64,000 nt of DNA from Mesostigma viride (GCA_009746045.1 RPFO01000017.1:816001-880000); one strand, 5' to 3'; shown: positions 12,301 to 22,017, counted from the stretch's first letter. Made by a program: numbers and translations. Notes: generated by a model not told the origin, from the sequence alone.

Positions 12301-15062
12301 GTGGGTCCCGTGCCCCTCGCAGTCTATACCGTTGGCGCCATCGTTGATGAAGTCCATCTCGGCAGAGACATGCACGCGTGAGGTGCCGTTGGGCAATCTG
12401 CATCAAGGTTCGGACATCCGTGGAAGAGGTGGTGGACCAAAGGCAAGGGGGTCAAGCAAGAGCGTAGTTGCATGGGGTGCATGCGAAATTAAATTTGACC
12501 AAACCTTCTGCCATGTACCGTTTTCAATGTCAAGCAAAAAAAAATGTTAATTGGCCCACCTATTTCTTTAAAAAGGCTAATTGGCCTAACTATTTCTAAA
12601 TTTAAAAGGTTAATTGGCCTAACTATTTCTTTAAAAAGGCTAATTGGCCTAACTATATCTGAAAAAAGGTTAATTGGACTAACTAATTCTTAAAAAAGGT
12701 TAACTGGCCTAACTATTTCTCGAGAAAAGGGCAGTGCTTATTATTCTACTGAGATCCATACACGTAGGGCCGTAGGTGCTCCATCACGCATTGTGCTCAT
12801 GAAGCCCCAAAGATGCCAGCAGCAACTGGCTCCTTTCATCATCCCCGCAATGTTGTAACAATCAGCTCCACTAGAAGATGCACACATGGCACACCAATGG
12901 GCACCATGTTGCCACAAATCAGCACAGCGCCGGAACAGACCCATCATCAGATGCAAGCCATACTTGATGATGACACACCATGAGTACGGGTCTAGTGATT
13001 CACTCACGCACCAGCCATATCTGCACAGTCAGAACACCATGTCCAATCACTGTTGAGGTCTGCCGATTCAGCTGGCCATAGAATCAAAAACAAAATGCTT
13101 GCGAAAGTCACCAGATCAGAATATGTTAACAACGAGGCGACCAGCGCAGGCCAGATATCTGGACCATGGTAGCTCGAGCCTGCTGTTATCTTATGGGCCT
13201 GCTGTTATCTTACGAGCCTGCTGTTATCTTATGAGCCTGCTGCCAGTATCCTATGAGCCTGCTGTTATCTTATGAGCCTGCTGTTATCTTATGAGCCTGC
13301 TGTTATCTTATGAGCCTGCTGGTATCTTATGAGCCTGCTGTTATCTAATGAGCCTGCTGCCAGTATCCTATGAGCCTGCTGTTATCTTATGAGCCTGCTG
13401 CCAGTATCCTATGAGCCTGCTGTTATCTTATGAGCCTGCTGTTATCTTATGAGCCTGCTGTTATCTAATGAGCCTGCTGGTATCTTATGGGCCTGCTGTT
13501 ATCTTATCAGCATTGGTAGAGTTATTCAGGATGATGGAAATATATGGAGGTGGAAATGAGTAGCCTTGTACGTTAAAATTATGGCAGAGATTTATGATGG
13601 CTGTGAGTCGCATAAGACAACAGAAATCAGACAGCAGACACACCTTGGCTGCCGCCTACGGCCTACCTGACCTTCAAGGCCACATGCTAGTAACCTACCT
13701 GAACCGGCACCCGGCCACTACTTGAACCCACCATTTCACCTACTATACCAATATTGTTACCCGATGTCGCCAGGCCCCACACCAAACCACTACTACACCA
13801 CACATCATTGATTGACCTGCCCAATGTTAGGGGCAGCTTGAAGCTTAATTACGTGGCAGAACTGTAGAGGCACAGAAAGTCCCTCCTCCCCCCGCCCCCC
13901 CCCCCCCTCTTTCTTTGATCTAAAAGCCCTCCACACACACACACACGCCTTCCCCTTCGCACCGCAAGTCCTTCCAAGCCACATCAGTAAAGGCAACTTA
14001 CAGGAAGTCCACGTGGCTCGCCAGAATACCCGTGTCCACCACGTAGTACGCGTTCACCCCCTGCCCCGCGAACGCATCGTCATAAGTATAGCTCCCGTCA
14101 CGTTCCCCCGTCGTGCTGTCGATGGCGTCGAGGCCCCAGTTGGGCACCTCCGTCTGGTTCACGAGCGCGGTCGTGTGCATCGGCTGGTCCCACTCGACAT
14201 AGCGGACGCCTCCCTGGTGGGCGACCAGCAGGGACTTGAGCTCGTTTAAGGACATGCGGATCGCGACGCCGCGAGGGAAGCCCGCATCACCGTCCTCACC
14301 AGACGCAGAGCCGGCATTGGCACTCTGGGCGCCTCGAGCTTGCGCTCCTGTTGCCTGGGGGCGGGCGCTAGGGTAATAGAACAAAGGAGGCACCGACGAG
14401 GCCGAGGATGTGTCACCGGACGCGCTACCATCAGCAGCACTTGCTTTCGAACTGCCGGTGCCCGTGAATGGCGGCTGGATGCCGTAACGGAACGAGCACA
14501 CGCCCTTGAACCGATGCTGGCTGCTGGCGCCCGCGGCCTCGTCGCATGCCCCCTCGATGGTGGCATCCGTCACGTGGTCGTCCCACACCACGATCCAGCC
14601 ATCGTCCGCGTCCGGCTGAATCAGGGATGCCTGATCCCAGGAACGAGCCTTGGTACCGGATGCCCCGCCCGTGGCATCCGCAGTAGCAGACTCGTCCGAG
14701 GACCAGGACGCCGTATGCCCGTCCCAGTGCCGAGTTGTCGAGTCTGGCTTGGACCAGCCGGCACCCGACTTGCTCGCGTCCTCCCTGCTGGCATCCGAAA
14801 TGGTCCGGACAAGGCCATAGATGGGGGCCAGGCCCGGGCCAAGAAGAAGCGGCTCTGGCGAGGACGTCCCGGAGTCCTTGGAACTGCCCGAGCTCGTCGT
14901 CGCATCGTCTGAGGCAGTGGCAATGCCGCTGATCAGCCCTAAGGCTAGTAAGAAGATGGCCGCCGGGTAGCTGGCCATCACCTGCAGCATTCTCGGCAAC
15001 AGGAGTCCGGTAAGAAGATCAAATCGAAACCGTTTAAAGGGAATGTTAGAGCCCCCGCCCAT
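237..15062 (-). CDS. Secreted subtilisin-like serine protease (peptidase S8), multi-exon gene
   Basis: Spliced model, transcript order: 15062-14002, 12397-11987, 11367-11205, 10598-10033, 7767-7502, 4694-4585, 3902-3830, 2730-2314, 1763-1350, 992-865, and a tentative last exon 380-237. Phases agree at every junction and most donors are GTAAGT, GTGAGT or close variants. The protein is about 1,250 aa. It has a signal peptide, an I9-like propeptide (about 154-296) interrupted by a Ser/Ala/Gly-rich stretch, and a catalytic domain with D343 (VVDTGI), H383 (GHGTHVAG), oxyanion N470 (AAAGNS) and S539 (SGTSMASPH). A beta-sandwich with a [11 protein letters not shown] signature follows (about 595-705), then a PPC-like domain (about 735-880) with a Cys-rich insert, then two copies of an unknown domain (885-1023, 1024-1161). 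It should act outside the cell or in the wall. Size and domain type recall the large volvocine hatching subtilases (sporangin/VLE, VheA), but that function is inference. Start uncertain: ATGs at 14990 and 14978 have better context than 15062. Confidence 0.85.
865..992 (-). CDS. Subtilase exon 10 (probable)
   Basis: Residues 1161-1203, with [16 protein letters not shown] as a beta-like strand. Acceptor GTGTGCAG accepts the phase-1 G of exon 9 and the donor is a good GTGAGT. There is no family match, so support rests on splice signals, phase and an open frame. Confidence 0.6.
1350..1763 (-). CDS. Subtilase exon 9: unrecognised domain, copy 2
   Basis: Residues 1023-1160, paralogous to exon 8: [36 protein letters not shown] and IPACAVVLT line up with the first copy. 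It is also phase 1-1, with acceptor CTCGCAG and donor GTAAGA. Confidence 0.82.
2116..2255. repeat. 39-bp minisatellite in subtilase intron 8
   Basis: About 3.6 copies of a 39-bp unit starting CGCAGCGCTCCACC and ending TACGTCAAGTGTCAA, with few substitutions. It lies in the short intron between the duplicated exons 8 and 9. Confidence 0.85.
2314..2730 (-). CDS. Subtilase exon 8: unrecognised domain, copy 1
   Basis: Residues 884-1022. Begins NPSCNF and contains a C[12 protein letters not shown] segment, [10 protein letters not shown], a PTCAF strand and a Trp-Pro turn. The spacing closely matches exon 9, so the two are tandem copies. I do not recognise the family; conserved Cys and beta/alpha alternation suggest a secreted, disulfide-bonded domain. 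It is a symmetric phase 1-1 exon with a GTAAGT donor. Confidence 0.82.
3830..3902 (-). CDS. Subtilase exon 7: last PPC strands
   Basis: A 73-bp exon encoding [20 protein letters not shown], which completes TTYFV-VVDSF and the closing strand of the PPC fold. The acceptor is CATCAG; the donor GTAAGT, phase 1. Confidence 0.83.
4585..4694 (-). CDS. Subtilase exon 6: second half of PPC-like domain
   Basis: Residues 823-859 end in [11 protein letters not shown], the PPC strand normally written as AGTTYYIVVDG. The acceptor is CTGCAG; the donor GTAAGT (4579-4584). The phase fits exons on both sides, which ties this small exon to the subtilase across a 2.8-kb repeat-filled intron. Confidence 0.85.
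5406..7018. repeat. 1.6-kb compound CCCA / CCCG array in subtilase intron 5
   Basis: Alternating blocks of (CCCA)n, (CCCG)n and (CCGA CCCA)n with CCGCC phase slips, ending in a C17 run followed by A10. It lies inside the 7501-4695 intron, so the pre-mRNA carries (UGGG)n and (CGGG)n. Open frames through it (Pro/Thr/His, Gly/Trp/Val, Gly/Arg/Ala) follow from the repeat and are not genes. Confidence 0.95.
7502..7767 (-). CDS. Subtilase exon 5: first half of PPC-like domain plus Cys-rich module
   Basis: Residues 734-822. [20 protein letters not shown] and [10 protein letters not shown] are hallmark strands of a bacterial-type pre-peptidase C-terminal (PPC) domain. They run into a module with Cys at 785, 789, 797, 809, 815 and 818 and the core DGWCDDGGP, resembling the LNR/EGF-like modules of algal extracellular proteins. 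The acceptor is TACGCAG; the donor GTGAGT, phase 1. Confidence 0.85.
8281..9567. repeat. 1.29-kb polypurine GGGAGA hexanucleotide array in subtilase intron 4
   Basis: More than 200 units of GGGAGA with about eight single-base phase slips (GGAGA or GGGGAGA variants). It lies in the 10032-7768 intron. The transcribed RNA would hold a 1.3-kb (UCUCCC)n tract. Arg/Gly/Glu and Ser/Pro/Leu ORFs here are artefacts. Confidence 0.95.
10033..10598 (-). CDS. Subtilase exon 4: end of catalytic domain and beta-sandwich
   Basis: Residues 546-733. It opens with [19 protein letters not shown], which completes the SMASPHVAG helix of the protease. After about residue 595 comes a beta-rich region with VTVALS and [14 protein letters not shown], a pattern common in extracellular Calx-beta or cadherin-like repeats. 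The acceptor is TACAG; the donor GTACGT splits Trp734. Confidence 0.88.
11205..11367 (-). CDS. Subtilase exon 3: catalytic Ser
   Basis: Residues 491-545: [15 protein letters not shown], then [10 protein letters not shown] with catalytic S539. Acceptor GCTCAG joins AG+T to give VGAVNS, a standard S8 sequence. The donor is GTGAGA, phase 0. Confidence 0.92.
11987..12397 (-). CDS. Subtilase exon 2: catalytic His and oxyanion Asn
   Basis: Residues 354-490. It holds the GHGTHVAG motif (H383), a core helix with [20 protein letters not shown], and AAAGNS (N470). It ends in IVGAVN, the usual strand before the SNYG segment. The acceptor is GATGCAG and the donor GTATAC, phase 2. Confidence 0.9.
12545..12730. 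repeat. About 31-bp minisatellite in subtilase intron 1
   Basis: Six imperfect copies of a unit like AAAAAGGCTAATTGGCC followed by TAACTATTTCT. Each copy holds a short GGCTAATTGGCC-type near-palindrome. Confidence 0.8.
13175..13508. repeat. 19/22-bp minisatellite in subtilase intron 1
   Basis: About 17 units of two interspersed types, GAGCCTGCTGTTATCTTAT (19 bp) and a 22-bp variant with CCAGTATCC. The type order suggests repeat conversion. Confidence 0.88.
14002..15062 (-). CDS. Subtilase exon 1: signal peptide, propeptide, catalytic Asp
   Basis: Encodes residues 1-354. A hydrophobic signal segment ends near an ATA dipeptide pattern at residue 50. I9-like strands include [12 protein letters not shown] and [10 protein letters not shown]. 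The exon ends just after [13 protein letters not shown], holding catalytic D343. The donor is GTAAGT (13996-14001), phase 2. ATG 15062 has poor context; ATG 14990 has A at -3 and would put the signal peptide near the N terminus. Confidence 0.88.
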
Positions 15063-15520
15063 GCGAGATGAAGTCTCCCAAATGCCAGGCCCGTATCAGC
15101 GGCGTCTCGCCTTGCAGTCTGATCACATGTGTTGCCTAATTTAAGAGTCTTTTTTAGAACGTCTGCAAGCAGTACGCACCATTGAAGCAGAACTGGGGTA
15201 ACAGGATCATAAAACATCGTGCGTCATTAATGTGGTGTAAAACTGCAAGTACTCCAGGACTGTGATCACCGCAAACCATGCGGCTGTACCGGCTTCTTAG
15301 CGTACCCATACGTCAACTAGAAGATATTAGCAGGCCTGGTATATAGCGTACTTCTGGGAGCCGGTGGTATAATATACATGCACACACAGGGCACGCACGT
15401 TTTTGCGGGAATATTACACGTCCGCGCCCAGCTACTAATAAACCCAGCATGTGAATCAACCCATGCGAAGAGCAACGAGGCTGGGGCAGCTGTCAGACTA
15501 GTACGCAGAATGCGGGCTAA

Positions 15521-15548
15521 TTGCGAAGTAAATTAATTTACTTCGCAA
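15521..15548. repeat. 28-bp perfect palindrome
   Basis: TTGCGAAGTAAATT is followed directly by its exact reverse complement with no loop. It sits about 460-540 bp upstream of the possible subtilase starts. Confidence 0.9.
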
Positions 15549-16447
15549 CTTCGCATATACTACTATATACTACTATATATTGATTGACATCGATAAATTA
15601 CGGAGGTGAGATCTGCATGCAACATCAGGAAAGTCTGAGCCCTACTATATATGTTACCATACGGTTACCGATTGCTGCAAAAGAAATCAAACAGTGGTGC
15701 AGGAGTGAGTGCTCTTGAAACTACGAAGTCTGGCCGCTATTTATATGTAATGGAAGATCACGGTAAGTGACCGGTCATGAGTCACGAGATCGCCATTTCG
15801 AGGTCGCTGCCTTGACTCTAGACTCTAGTACATGTAGGTATAACGAGCTAGTGCAGCCGCAAAATTTTCCCACCGGCCCTCATCAGAAACCCCGCGCGCA
15901 GCCCGCGCGCGCGCGGTCATAGCTGTTTGCAGTCCGACTTTGCGCCCATGACACGTATTAAGTAATTCATATTCCTACCTATTAAAATGGCTTAAAGAAA
16001 ATCAAGCGATGACAAAGTTCCGTGCAAATCAAGCGAGGACAAATTCAAGTCCATATTCCGCGCGCGATTGACCTACCATGCCCACTGACGAGTTAACAGC
16101 TTCAATTAAGGTAGTCGTCAATTAGGTAACTAATAATGACTGGTATTGATCAATCGAATCTATGTCTGACCAAGTTCTCATGCGAACTTCGGCCGATTTG
16201 AATCCGAAATTAATGGAAAGCAAGATCGATCCCGGACCCGATTACCTAATGGCTGTTTGATCTTATCTCCGAGGCTCCGACGAACCAATCACAAGGCATT
16301 ACATGTTTAAGTTTAAGGCAAATGCATTTCCCGCTCAGTTTCCTGATGGCGCGCGAGGCAGGACGCAGACGCGGCCAGTTCAGACTGAAACTGAAACTTC
16401 AGATGTTAAAGTTAAAGGCCCTGGCGGCACGAGTATTTAAATATTCA

Positions 16448-16706
16448 TGTAGATTAATTTAAATATTCAAAGCCGGTTTCACCGTTGGATTAATTTAGAT
16501 ATTTTGGTCAAAGCCGGTTTCGCCGTTGGATTAATCTAAATATTTTGGTCAAAACTGTTTCGCCGTTGGATTACAGTAATCTAAATATTTTGGTCAAAAC
16601 TGTTTCGCCGTTGGATTAATCTAAATCTTTTGGTCAAAGCCGGTTTCACCGTTGGATTAATCTAAATATTCTTTGCCGAACGGGGTTCACCGTTGGATTA
16701 ATTTAG
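16448..16706. repeat. About 46-bp minisatellite
   Basis: About six copies of a unit with GCCGTTGGATTAATCTAAAT and ATTTTGGTCAAAACTG, with substitutions and small indels. Confidence 0.85.
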
Positions 16707-16941
16707 TGGACTAAATATGCAACATTTATAAATCAAATGCGCAAATACGGCCAAATATCATTTATATTTGTCCGACCTGTGCATTACGTAGTACACCGCC
16801 AGCCCCACTTTTAAGATTGGGGTCCGGCCAACCCAGGGCTGCGATCTGAAACCAAAAAATCAAATCCAGGGTTGGCGATCTTAAAGTTGAGAGCGGTACA
16901 GTAGGATCATAAACCTGATGCGGTATACCTGAGTACAGTCA

Positions 16942-16960
16942 TACCCGCGTTAAGTTACGA
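16942..16960. repeat. Left arm of interrupted inverted repeat
   Basis: TACCCGCGTTAAGTTACGA is the exact reverse complement of 29736-29754. The L1-type LINE entered the short loop between the arms. Confidence 0.85.
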
Positions 16961-16967
16961 TCGCCGC
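16952..16967. repeat. Left target-site duplication of the L1-type LINE
   Basis: AAGTTACGATCGCCGC, identical to 29707-29722. Confidence 0.88.
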
Positions 16968-17501
16968 GTAGAGGATAGCAGGCGATAGCTTCGGCCATCC
17001 GCGACCAGCGACATACCAACGGATTCGCCGTGAAAAGGTGCGTCTAACGATACCCATATAAGCAACTTTCATTTGGTCCTTGAGCCGCCACGCTATCTGT
17101 GATGTCGGCTGGCAAGGCGTACAGGAAGTACGGCTGATGCCTAGAGGCATACAGAATAGCGTGACGGCTCACTACGAATGGACCTGGAATAGTGGTAGAA
17201 CAGCTCAGGAAGCTGGACGCTTCCTGGTAGTGCTGTTTCTACTCACCCTTTACACCTTAAACCATGCGATCCTGCTGAGGAACAGGCTCTCGCATAACTC
17301 GGTGACCGGAAGTCACCATGACACCCGATACAGACCCAACCTGACATTGCAGTCACGGATGGTGCAATGCAGGCTTCCCCCCAGCATAACCCCTGGAATG
17401 GGACACCTTTTTTCGCTATCTAACTCTTTATTGCTCCTGTTGTCCTCGTTGTCATACCTGCTCCGGCGGCACGGCTGCCGGTCCTACCCTATGATCTCGA
17501 C

Positions 17502-17633
17502 ATGATGCCCTCCTCAACTGGCTCTCTCGAGGAAGCGACAGCGCAGGACGACCCCTCGGCCAAACGGGCGCAGCCAACGGTCACCACAGCCGACGCAACC
17601 AAGCGGGCGCGTGCGTCGTCTTCCAAGGCATGA
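17502..17633 (+). CDS. Small ORF in LINE 5' region, possible ORF1 remnant
   Basis: 43 codons, Ala/Thr/Lys/Arg-rich with an AKRAQP...TKRAR basic pattern, ending 52 bp before the endonuclease ORF. It may be a truncated ORF1 or an upstream ORF. No family match. Confidence 0.3.
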   Translation: MMPSSTGSLEEATAQDDPSAKRAQPTVTTADATKRARASSSKA

Positions 17634-17685
17634 GAGGTACGCCAACGCTCGCATCCTTCTGCATTCTCTCCCCTTCTACTAACTT

Positions 17686-18605
17686 ATGAGTCAACTTACT
17701 ATAATATCTTGGAACGTTCAGGGTTTAAATACTTATGGTGTTCGCACCCAGGGACAGTCTAAAATATCTGCGCTCCAAGCACAACTAGCCAGTATCACCC
17801 AACCCTATGTCGGCCCATCTCATGAAATCTGGGTAGGCCTACAAGAACATAAATTTCCTGGAATAGACGCCAAAGCGCTACAATCCTTTACAAGACGCAC
17901 CCCAGACATGGAACGCAGATGGGCATGGGCACGGGGGACTAGTGGAGGCACTGCATTGCTACAATATCGACGTCCGCCACACCCTCATGTTCAACTGCAC
18001 CCATGGGCCCAGCACACAGATACTGCTCCCAACACATGGCAGGGTCGCTGGACCCGGCAATGCATCTCCTGGGGCGGTAAGACTGGCTAATTATTATATC
18101 GGTATATGCCCCCAACGAACACTCTGACCGTATAAAGTTTTTTGATGATTTGTTTGCTATGGTTGCCCCCCTCCTGGACCAATCTCATGAGGTCATACTA
18201 ATGGGTGACTTTAATGTTGACCTAGACCATGGCCTTGGGCTTGAGACGACCTCGTTAGCCAACCACCTCACACGCCTCTCACTACAGGATGTTATCAAAC
18301 CTCGCGACCATCTGCATACTCGCGAGTCCACTCGTCAGGGCACCCGCATCACTAGCCGTCTAGACTACATATTTATGTCACCTTTTTGGGCATCCCTCAT
18401 TTGTCACGCAGAGGTCATACGCTCCACAGTTTTTTCTGATCACTACCCCTGCCTTCTCACCATGGTGTATCACTCCAGCCCCCCCAGAGGACCAGGCGTC
18501 CCTCGCCTCAATAAAAAGCTGCTGGCTGACCCCGCCTTTCGCTCCCTAGTCCGAGAACAATGGCGGGACTGGAAAACCAAGCAAGTAGAATACCCAAGCA
18601 CTACT
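17686..18605 (+). pseudogene. LINE endonuclease (APE/EEP) domain, frameshifted
   Basis: Begins MSQLTIISWNVQGLN, the first strand of L1 AP-like endonucleases. GLQEHK is the second catalytic block (Glu), MGDFNVDL the third, and SDHYPCLL the C-terminal SDH motif. The frame changes near 17940-18130, so one copy cannot make a full protein without repair. Reading continues after the Copia-1 insertion at 26122. Confidence 0.88.
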
Positions 18606-18986
18606 AGTTAGTCTAAGTCTCCCGCCTGTAGCCTAAGTGGACACGTGCCAGCACCGCCGGCGCCCAATTGGGTACTGGGACGGTGCTGGACTAGAGCAGT
18701 CGTGGCATGGACACGTGGCTGTACTCAGTATGTGATGAGCCGGTACCTCAGTACCGGGACTGTAGTTGTCATGTTAGGACTGACTAGATCAGGTTGTAAC
18801 TGATCTAGGCTAGTCCGTCCAGGATCAGTAAGTTAGTTTAACTTACGCAAAGTCTGGCCAGCCATCGTTGACGGCTGGCCAGCGGTATATGTGCCATTCT
18901 ATCCTAATGCCAAGGTGTCTTGTCGTTCACGCACACACACGCCATTTGGCAGTGCCCAAGCATTCCAAGCTTTGTGTTGCATAACT
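18606..18986 (+). repeat. Copia-1 5' LTR
   Basis: Starts AGTTAGTCTAAG and ends GTTGCATAACT. It differs from the 3' LTR by a 2-bp indel (GATCTAGG versus GATAGG) and T/C in GTGTCTTG. Confidence 0.93.
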
Positions 18987-18999
18987 TGCATTAAAAAAA
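18987..18999 (+). promoter_or_regulatory. Candidate primer-binding region of Copia-1
   Basis: TGCATTAAAAAAA directly follows the LTR. It lacks the TGG expected to pair with a tRNA 3' CCA, but resembles TGAATTAAA at the same place in Copia-2. Confidence 0.4.
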
Positions 19000-19091
19000 C
19001 TCCAAAAACATACACACGACAGACGACGAGCGTGCGAAACGTTCAGTTCGCAAACACCCATTTCCATTTTTTTACCCATCTTTTTGAACCA

Positions 19092-20712
19092 ATGGCTCCC
19101 AAGAACAACAAGGGAAAGGCCCTTATCGGCGCGACTTCCTCGGAGGAGGAGTCGCCGTCGGTGACGAATTACCAGTCTTCGTCGTCCCCGATGTCCGATG
19201 ACTCGGGGACGTCGGACTCGATCTTGGAGAGTATGCGCCAGGATTACCAGAACCGGGATGCTCAGGATCCCATGCATCCTGAGGATGCGGCGATGGCGGC
19301 AGCCGACCCGACGTACCGTGACGTTGTGGAGAACGTCGTGGTGCGCGTTCCCCTGATGCGTAGGGCGCGGGGGTCGACCCCGGTGGTGCGTCAGAGGGGA
19401 CCACCATATGCACCACGCGGTGCGGGGGCGGGGCCCGAGTCGGAAGAGGAGGCGAGTGGGGAGTCCGGCAGCGTGTCGGAAACCAGCTCGCTGGGTTTGT
19501 TTGGACTGCAGCCATCGTCGGCTGACGAGGAGCGCAGTGCGCAGGTGGCAGCGGATGCTGCAATGGCGCAGAGCCTGCAGGAGCAGGAGTCCGCAGAAGA
19601 GCGGAGGTTGGCTGTGCGCTCACGTGAGCGCGCCCAACAAATGGAGGATGCTGCTAGGTCCGCGCGGCATTGATGAGGAGGTCAGCGTCGCCGTCGCCGA
19701 CCCATGACGTGGTGAGGAGGGCGGACCTGGCGTGTTTCCAGCGCCTTCGACGGTCGCAACGATCCCGAGGGAGATTGATGGGTGCTGCAGGAGTCGGAGT
19801 ATTCTTTGACGGGTCCGTCGGCGTCCGAAGCGGACGACCTGGTGGAGATGACGCCGGCTATGCAGGCGCGAGAGAAGGAGGCGCAGAGGAGGCTCGCGGT
19901 CTTCAAGGCGGAGCGGGAGAAGAAGCAGCGGAGGCGGAACGTGATCGCGCAGAGGAAGCTGCGCGAGCAGCAAGAGCGTGACAGGGCGGAGGCGCTCGCG
20001 GCCAGGATTCGGGTGAAGATGTCTCACACCAAGGTGAGGTGTGAGCGTCTCACCCGCGACCTGAAGAGCTGGAAATACCGGAAGGTCGCGGAGATAGCAC
20101 CTTTGCAGGGGCCGGCTCGTCGGGAAGCCGAGGAGCGCTACCGCAGGAAGCTGGCCGCCTGGGAGGCAAGCGTAGGTCGCCTGGAGAGGCGTATGCTGAA
20201 GCAGCGACGCCGTATGTCGAAGAACATCAAGAAGGCTGCGGTGAGGGGATGCATGGGGGAGGCGGTAAGAGCTGAATTTGGTTTGATGCCGGATGAACGC
20301 ATTTCTACCGAGCAACTTACCATTTTTTGTCGCAGCCAACGCATACCATCTCAAACCGAGACGGCACAGCGGCAAGGACCAGGGTGACGCACCGGGGCGA
20401 ACCCGGTCCAGCGACCTTGTCGCACCGGGAGGACATCCGGAGGCAACTCCAACTGGCCCAGCAGATGCTGGACGAGGGGCGGGAGCTCACCCCGGGCGAG
20501 CATGGCCGCCTAGCAGACACGGTGGCGAGGCTGGTGGCCTCGCTGAAGCCAACAAAACGAAGGGCACCGGAGGAGGCGTGCCAGCCACAGCAAAAACGCA
20601 GGAGGGACGAGAGGGACGAGGGGGAGGATGACGGGGAGAGGGGGGGCAACCAGGGCGGGGTGGACACGGCACCCAGGAGTCTGCACCAACACGGCACGAG
20701 GGCGGGGAGCGG

Positions 20713-20744
<32 letters not shown>

Positions 20745-20797
20745 GCAGCAGCAGCCACAACCAGCAGGAACGACCACAACCTCCAATATGGCCTTGA
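19092..20797 (+). pseudogene. Copia-1 gag N-terminal region (frameshifted)
   Basis: Starts MAPKNNKGKALIG at 19092; that frame ends at 19673. It continues as a charged coiled coil at 19782-20387 (QAREKEAQRRLAVFKAEREK) and a Ser/Asn/Gln-rich tail at 20327-20797. Copia-2 has a comparable acidic, coiled-coil and Gln-rich region in long ORFs, so these pieces are parts of one decayed gag leader. Confidence 0.6.
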
Positions 20798-21549
20798 ACA
20801 GGCCCAGGTTTGATCCAAAAAAGAAAGAGGACAAGCTAGTGTTTCCGGGTTTGCCAGAGGGCCACACCCAGGACGAAGCTAGGGAGTGGTTGTTTAAGTT
20901 GTCACATGCATATGCTAGCGACAATGTCCGTGATTGGTTTGCCTCTCTACGTGCGTCCACACCCATCCATCAATCTGCCAAGCCTATCCAGCAGTTGGTA
21001 CAATTGTACCAAAAGCGTGCCAGCAGCGGGGTAGACGTGGCAGAAAATGTGTTGTGGGCGCAGTTCATGGTTGATCTTAGGGCACTTGTTACCACGGGGG
21101 AGCACTTAGAAGTGCTTAAGGGCTTCCAGTGGATAGAGGCCTATAAGGTCAATAAGCGTGACTATGTGAGTGACAACAAAAAATATGTCATGTACATAGA
21201 GGGAGATGAGGAGCTGAAGAAGCTCAATGCCAAGTACCTAGTACACCTATGGCTACAAAAGGCAGAACTGGACCCCACCACCCTGTCAGTAATCCTGGCA
21301 GGTCTGAAGGATAAGTGGGAGGACTTCAGGAAGGCAATGGCCTATGTGCAGCAATGCCTAGAGCCGTTTGCTGCTGCAGCCAAGGAGGGAAAGGTGAAGC
21401 AGGTAAAGGGGGAGGAAGCCTCAGGTACGGGGCTCTCCAAGAAGCAGATGCAGTCGCTGGTAGCCCAGGTAAAGGCGGTAATGGGGGGGATAAAAACAAA
21501 AACAACAAAAGTGGGGGAGGTGGAAACAAGGGGGGGGAAAGAACAATAA
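20788..21549 (+). CDS. Copia-1 Gag capsid-like domain
   Basis: An ORF of 253 codons starting MALNRPRFDPKKKEDKL. LVFPGLPEGHTQDEAREWLF, DWFASLRASTPIH and FQWIEAYKVNKRDY align clearly with the Copia-2 Gag (IPGLPEGYTQEQAKEFLF, NWFSALRASTTIH), so the domain is conserved between two families. It should form the particle shell. The frame breaks in G- and A-rich homopolymers near 21480-21550 before the zinc knuckles. Confidence 0.8.
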   Translation: MALNRPRFDPKKKEDKLVFPGLPEGHTQDEAREWLFKLSHAYASDNVRDWFASLRASTPIHQSAKPIQQLVQLYQKRASSGVDVAENVLWAQFMVDLRALVTTGEHLEVLKGFQWIEAYKVNKRDYVSDNKKYVMYIEGDEELKKLNAKYLVHLWLQKAELDPTTLSVILAGLKDKWEDFRKAMAYVQQCLEPFAAAAKEGKVKQVKGEEASGTGLSKKQMQSLVAQVKAVMGGIKTKTTKVGEVETRGGKEQ

Positions 21550-21622
21550 CAATAAAAACAGAAAACAAAGTGGGGGAGCTAGCAAGCCAGGGGGTGCTAA
21601 GCCAGCAGGGGGGGACAAGAGG

Positions 21623-21790
21623 TTGCCTCATGACCCCACCAAGCATTGCACTAGGTGCCTTTGTAAGGGGCACCTAAAAGATGACTGCTGGAAAGGCAAA
21701 CCCGACTATGGTTCTGACGTTGATGTTTGTCCTGGATGCTGGAAAACACGTCACCCCATTGCAGCAGGAGCGCGCTGCACGGCACCCAGG
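21623..21790 (+). CDS. Copia-1 Gag zinc knuckles
   Basis: CTRCLCKGHLKDDC is a CX2CX4HX4C knuckle, and CPGCWKTRHPIAAGARC is a second CX2C...H...C motif. The same pair is in Copia-2. It should bind the element RNA. Confidence 0.8.
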
Positions 21791-22017
21791 CACAACAAGA
21801 CACGCCAGGGCGCTACAACCGCGCGGGGGCGGCAGACCAGGGTGACACCTGTAAGCTACCCTCACCATTTTTCACAAATGGTTTCCTGTTACCTTCTGTC
21901 TGCCAAGTGTTGCCTGAGTGTGATGATGTGGATTGGGAAGTGGCATATGACATGACACTGTCACACATGATGCGTGACCCCACCATAGCTCCCTTAGTGC
22001 AGCAGCAGAAAAGGTAA

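Larger units (their letters stand above)
15063..16941. other. 5' flank of subtilase gene; no protein-coding gene seen
   Basis: No ORF with a recognisable product. It should hold the subtilase promoter. It contains the palindrome at 15521-15548, a GC-alternating CGCGCGCGCG run near 15903 and the AT-rich minisatellite at 16448-16706. Confidence 0.5.

Noticed and set aside
14013-14912. Plus-strand ORFs of 78-190 codons across subtilase exon 1
   Set aside because: Antisense shadows of a GC-rich coding exon with a clear S8 product.
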